From Scytonema hofmannii PCC 7110 (lineage in GTDB: Bacteria; Cyanobacteriota; Cyanobacteriia; Cyanobacteriales; Nostocaceae): a DNA stretch of 64,000 bases. Numbering within the stretch: position 1 is the first letter of the stretch; every line of letters begins with the position of its first letter. Made by a program: the position numbers and the translations under genes. The stretch is from assembly GCF_000346485.2 (NCBI RefSeq), contig NZ_KQ976354.1, positions 5,673,007-5,737,006 on the forward strand, written 5' to 3'. A model generated the notes under the pieces. It was not told the DNA's origin, did no database searches, and saw only the letters and a program-made list of their open reading frames with translations. Below, one piece after another: positions 61,307-64,000 of this stretch.

Positions 61307-63988
61307 TCATAACCAATTCCCCAACAACACATAAGGTGCCCAATGATACGGACTATTATCCTTGGCAAAAACCGTAAGTTGAGCATGCTGGAGTGCTTCA
61401 GCTTTAGTCACCCCTTTCTGTAACTGTCGGTAAAACTCGCTCATTACATCTGCGGTAGACTGGTCGTCCACTGACCATAAACTTGCCAAAGTACTGCGTG
61501 CGCCCGCCCGCACAGCCATTCCAGCTAATCCTAATGCTGCTCGCCTGTCTCCCAGGGCGGTTTTGCAAGCACTCAGGACAAGTAATTCGATGTTGCTTGA
61601 CCTGCTCAAGTCGCTCACTCGCAGTAAACTATCAAATTCCTTGACTTTGAGCAGTTTATCCCAAGTGAGAATAAAGGTTTTTTCCGGATCGGAACTGAAC
61701 TCACCATGAGTTGCTAAATGGACTACTGAAAACGGATCTGATTGTAGTTGCTTTTGCAGGTTCGTTTCGGTAAACTTCTGATTTAGCAACTCTTCACTCC
61801 TGGGTACCTCAGACTTGATTTCTTTTAATTCCCTTGGCACATTTTGCAATGCAGGAAAGCCAAAGCGTTCTTCGCCCACTCCCGCAGTTAAAGCATTTAG
61901 CCGTACTTGCTGCAACGGTTTGGGGTCAAAAAGTCGCAAACCAGGGGTGAAAGCGATCGCATATTTCTCGACCAGATATGTCTGCTGCTGTTTATCGTAG
62001 AGAACCCCCATTGGGATATTCTGCAACGAACTATCGAGTACAAACACTAAGGTTTTGATACCACTCTTGGTTAATTCTGCTTGTGCTGGTCGAATTAACC
62101 AATCATATATCTCCTGCGACTTCTCCTGAACCTGAAAAGTTCCCGCCACATCCAGTAAGCTTTTCCGCAAATCTTGTACGGTGCGTTCCACTTTCTCCTG
62201 GGGTATGACCGTTGTGTATTTACGAAGTTCCTTTTGTTCAGACATCGTGAGAATAACTTCTATGCGGTCTGGTAAAATAATTGGATATATAATTGCCGCT
62301 TTTTTGTCTTGCTGAACCATAGTATCAATTTCGACTCTGGTTTCCACGCAGGGTGAGCGAAAGAAATTGTTTAGTTCCGCTAGTTGAAGCGATTCAATCA
62401 CATTACGAGCTTGCGTGAGATTGTATTGTATAGATTCAGGATTTCCCTGACTTTGCAAACGCAAATCAACTAACTCCCGGTACACAGGTTCCACACTTTC
62501 CCGGAAGGAAAACTGAATTTCTGGATTGGCGACTAGATCGCTACGCAGGGATTCAAGGGTTTTGAATGCTTCATCGTATGCCGCGATCGCTCCTGGAATA
62601 TCTCCTTGAGCTTTCAGTAAACGTCCCAACTGCCATTGCCACTGATAAGCAATGTCCTGTGACTCAAGAGTTTCGGCTATAAGCAGTGCTTGCTTGGTCA
62701 GGTTTTGTGCTTCAGATAACTGCTTGGTTTGTTCGTACAATCCGCCTAGAGTCCCGAGTGCATAAGATTCTGCTCGCTGGTCTTTTAAGCTTCGCGCCTG
62801 CTCGATAGCGGTGGATAATATCTGAGCAATATCCAGCCATGAGGGGTTGTTGGCGCTACTTTTCTCTTTTAATTGTGTTAAATTTTCAGCAAAATTAATC
62901 CAGGTATATACTGAATTTCTGCTAGGAGACAACTTGCTTATTTCTGGTTGAATTTGAGATACCAAAGCCAACGCAGCAGGAATTTGCTCTTTTTCCACAA
63001 GTAAGCTGAGTTGATTCAGTTGTGCCTGAATGCGCGTGGCGGGTGGTGCAACAACAGCAGCTTGTTGGTAATATTTTAATGCATCTCGAGTTTCTTTTTC
63101 AGCCAAGGCTTTATTGTTTAGGCTGAATTGAGTTTTCCCCTGGGCGAGAGCCGTGTTACCTAAACTAAGCAAAGTATCGCCAGTTGCTGTTGATGATTGT
63201 ATTCGCTGTGCAACTGCTAAACTTTGCTCTAAGACCTTTCTAGATGTATCTAAATCACCAACGACTCTGAGGATATTACCAAGACTCCGCAGTCCTGTGG
63301 CTTTGAGTGGAGAGTCTGGATGGCTTTCGAGGGATTTCTCAACCTCATCTAAAATCTTACTAGCCTGACGGTAAAGACCCAAAGCTTGCATCGCTTGAGC
63401 CGTGTTAATGCGGTTGCGGGTTAACGTCGCCTCATTGCCTATTTGCTTGTAAATCTTTGCAGTTTCCTGCCAAGTCGAGAGCGCTGCTTGAGTTTGTCCC
63501 TGTGCTAATTGTAACCGCCCTTGCACATCTAGAGCTTGGGCAAAGATGGCAGAACGCTGTTTTGAATTGTCGCCATTTTTTAGGAGATTCAAACTTTGGG
63601 TAATTGCTTTTTCTGCTGGAGTCCACTGTCCTAGTTGTTGATACACTAGGGAAAGATTGCTTAAAGTCATAGCTTCATTGAATTTATCCCCACGGGCTTT
63701 AAAGGTAGCAGCAGCTTGTTCCAAAACCTTGACCGCTTCAGCAAACCGTCCAGTCTCATACAATGCTTTGCCTTGTTGCACAGATTTTTCGTTTTGAGCC
63801 GTGCTACTTGATGCCGTTTGGGTAGTAGAATTAACCGCTACAACGGTGGCTAAAACTGGTGAAACGACTGTGCAGAGAAACGCGGTAAGCAGCACCAGTA
63901 AACACCGACTTAGCCAACCCTTATGCGATCGCCTAGATATCAAGAAGGATTGTATTGTATAGAAACACACAAATATTTTTCTAGCCAT
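61307..63988 (-). CDS. secreted TPR and CHAT-domain protein
   Basis: The protein has 893 residues. The signal or anchor helix lies at about 24-46 (LSRCLLVLLTAFLCTVVSPV). TPR repeats run from 70 to about 490 (SVQQGKALYETGRFAEAVKV, AMTLSNLSLVYQQLGQW, SYALGTLGGLYEQTKQLSEA). The CHAT domain from 560 to 893 has the His in VVHLATHGEFSSD and the Cys in LLVLSACKTALGDRRAALGL, with GARSTLASLWSVDD and HWAPYVLLGNWL. Secreted TPR-CHAT proteins often sit beside haemagglutinin-like exoproteins in cyanobacteria and may process them. The gene ends towards xisI, and its promoter lies at the right edge. Confidence 0.93.
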   Translation of the reverse strand: MARKIFVCFYTIQSFLISRRSHKGWLSRCLLVLLTAFLCTVVSPVLATVVAVNSTTQTASSSTAQNEKSVQQGKALYETGRFAEAVKVLEQAAATFKARGDKFNEAMTLSNLSLVYQQLGQWTPAEKAITQSLNLLKNGDNSKQRSAIFAQALDVQGRLQLAQGQTQAALSTWQETAKIYKQIGNEATLTRNRINTAQAMQALGLYRQASKILDEVEKSLESHPDSPLKATGLRSLGNILRVVGDLDTSRKVLEQSLAVAQRIQSSTATGDTLLSLGNTALAQGKTQFSLNNKALAEKETRDALKYYQQAAVVAPPATRIQAQLNQLSLLVEKEQIPAALALVSQIQPEISKLSPSRNSVYTWINFAENLTQLKEKSSANNPSWLDIAQILSTAIEQARSLKDQRAESYALGTLGGLYEQTKQLSEAQNLTKQALLIAETLESQDIAYQWQWQLGRLLKAQGDIPGAIAAYDEAFKTLESLRSDLVANPEIQFSFRESVEPVYRELVDLRLQSQGNPESIQYNLTQARNVIESLQLAELNNFFRSPCVETRVEIDTMVQQDKKAAIIYPIILPDRIEVILTMSEQKELRKYTTVIPQEKVERTVQDLRKSLLDVAGTFQVQEKSQEIYDWLIRPAQAELTKSGIKTLVFVLDSSLQNIPMGVLYDKQQQTYLVEKYAIAFTPGLRLFDPKPLQQVRLNALTAGVGEERFGFPALQNVPRELKEIKSEVPRSEELLNQKFTETNLQKQLQSDPFSVVHLATHGEFSSDPEKTFILTWDKLLKVKEFDSLLRVSDLSRSSNIELLVLSACKTALGDRRAALGLAGMAVRAGARSTLASLWSVDDQSTADVMSEFYRQLQKGVTKAEALQHAQLTVFAKDNSPYHWAPYVLLGNWL

Positions 63989-64000
63989 GTTCTTTCCGTA

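Overview
The window comes from a filamentous, probably heterocyst-forming cyanobacterium (Nostocales-like). The signs are frequent GCGATCGC (HIP1) octamers, a psb30/ycf12 gene, xisH/xisI genes, heptanucleotide short tandem repeats, and Nostoc-type families (DUF1822, DUF928, CHASE2, CHAT). No tRNA, rRNA or CRISPR was recognised.

Layout. 1-2.3 kb: 5' part of a secreted filamentous-haemagglutinin-like gene on the minus strand. 2.4-5.2 kb: a decayed IS630 element, an HTH gene, the 3' stump of an HlyD gene and a PpiC-type isomerase. 5.8-9.3 kb: a secreted protein, recJ with an in-frame repeat insertion, and an HNH gene with a stop. 9.6-14.5 kb: a pentapeptide membrane protein and a HEAT-repeat protein. 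14.9-17.3 kb: an antitoxin with a dead toxin, transposase debris, psb30 and two small genes.

17.6-50.7 kb is the core: a composite RiPP (ribosomally made, modified peptide) locus. Export genes (two NHLP-type ABC transporters, one with a C39 peptidase, an HlyD adaptor and a double cyclic-nucleotide-binding protein) are followed by an HExxH protease candidate, a ParA/MinD-like ATPase, an amino-acid-permease-like protein and a cache-HAMP protein. Next come a 75-residue protein, a radical SAM/SPASM enzyme and two Nif11-leader precursors whose cores lack cysteine and carry an XYG motif. This is a candidate protein-splicing (spliceotide-type) cassette. Two class II lanthipeptide synthetases with CCG zinc motifs, three intact and two decayed NHLP precursors, two subtilase-like PEP-CTERM proteins, a receiver-AraC regulator, a histidine kinase and a double-leader precursor complete it. 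A shared sequence motif lies upstream of the Nif11 precursors, one lanthipeptide precursor and the second LanM, which suggests joint control.

51.2-64 kb is a second conserved cyanobacterial set: a sigma-like factor, DUF1822, a CHAT-CHASE2 fusion, DUF928, an RTX protein, a complete filamentous-haemagglutinin-like exoprotein, xisH debris with xisI, and a secreted TPR-CHAT protein. The left-edge exoprotein is a relative of the one at 57-60 kb.

The locus shows much rearrangement. Gene stumps join other genes at short homologies. Palindromic mobile repeats supply the stop codons or last codons of several genes. Several RiPP parts are duplicated and then broken.
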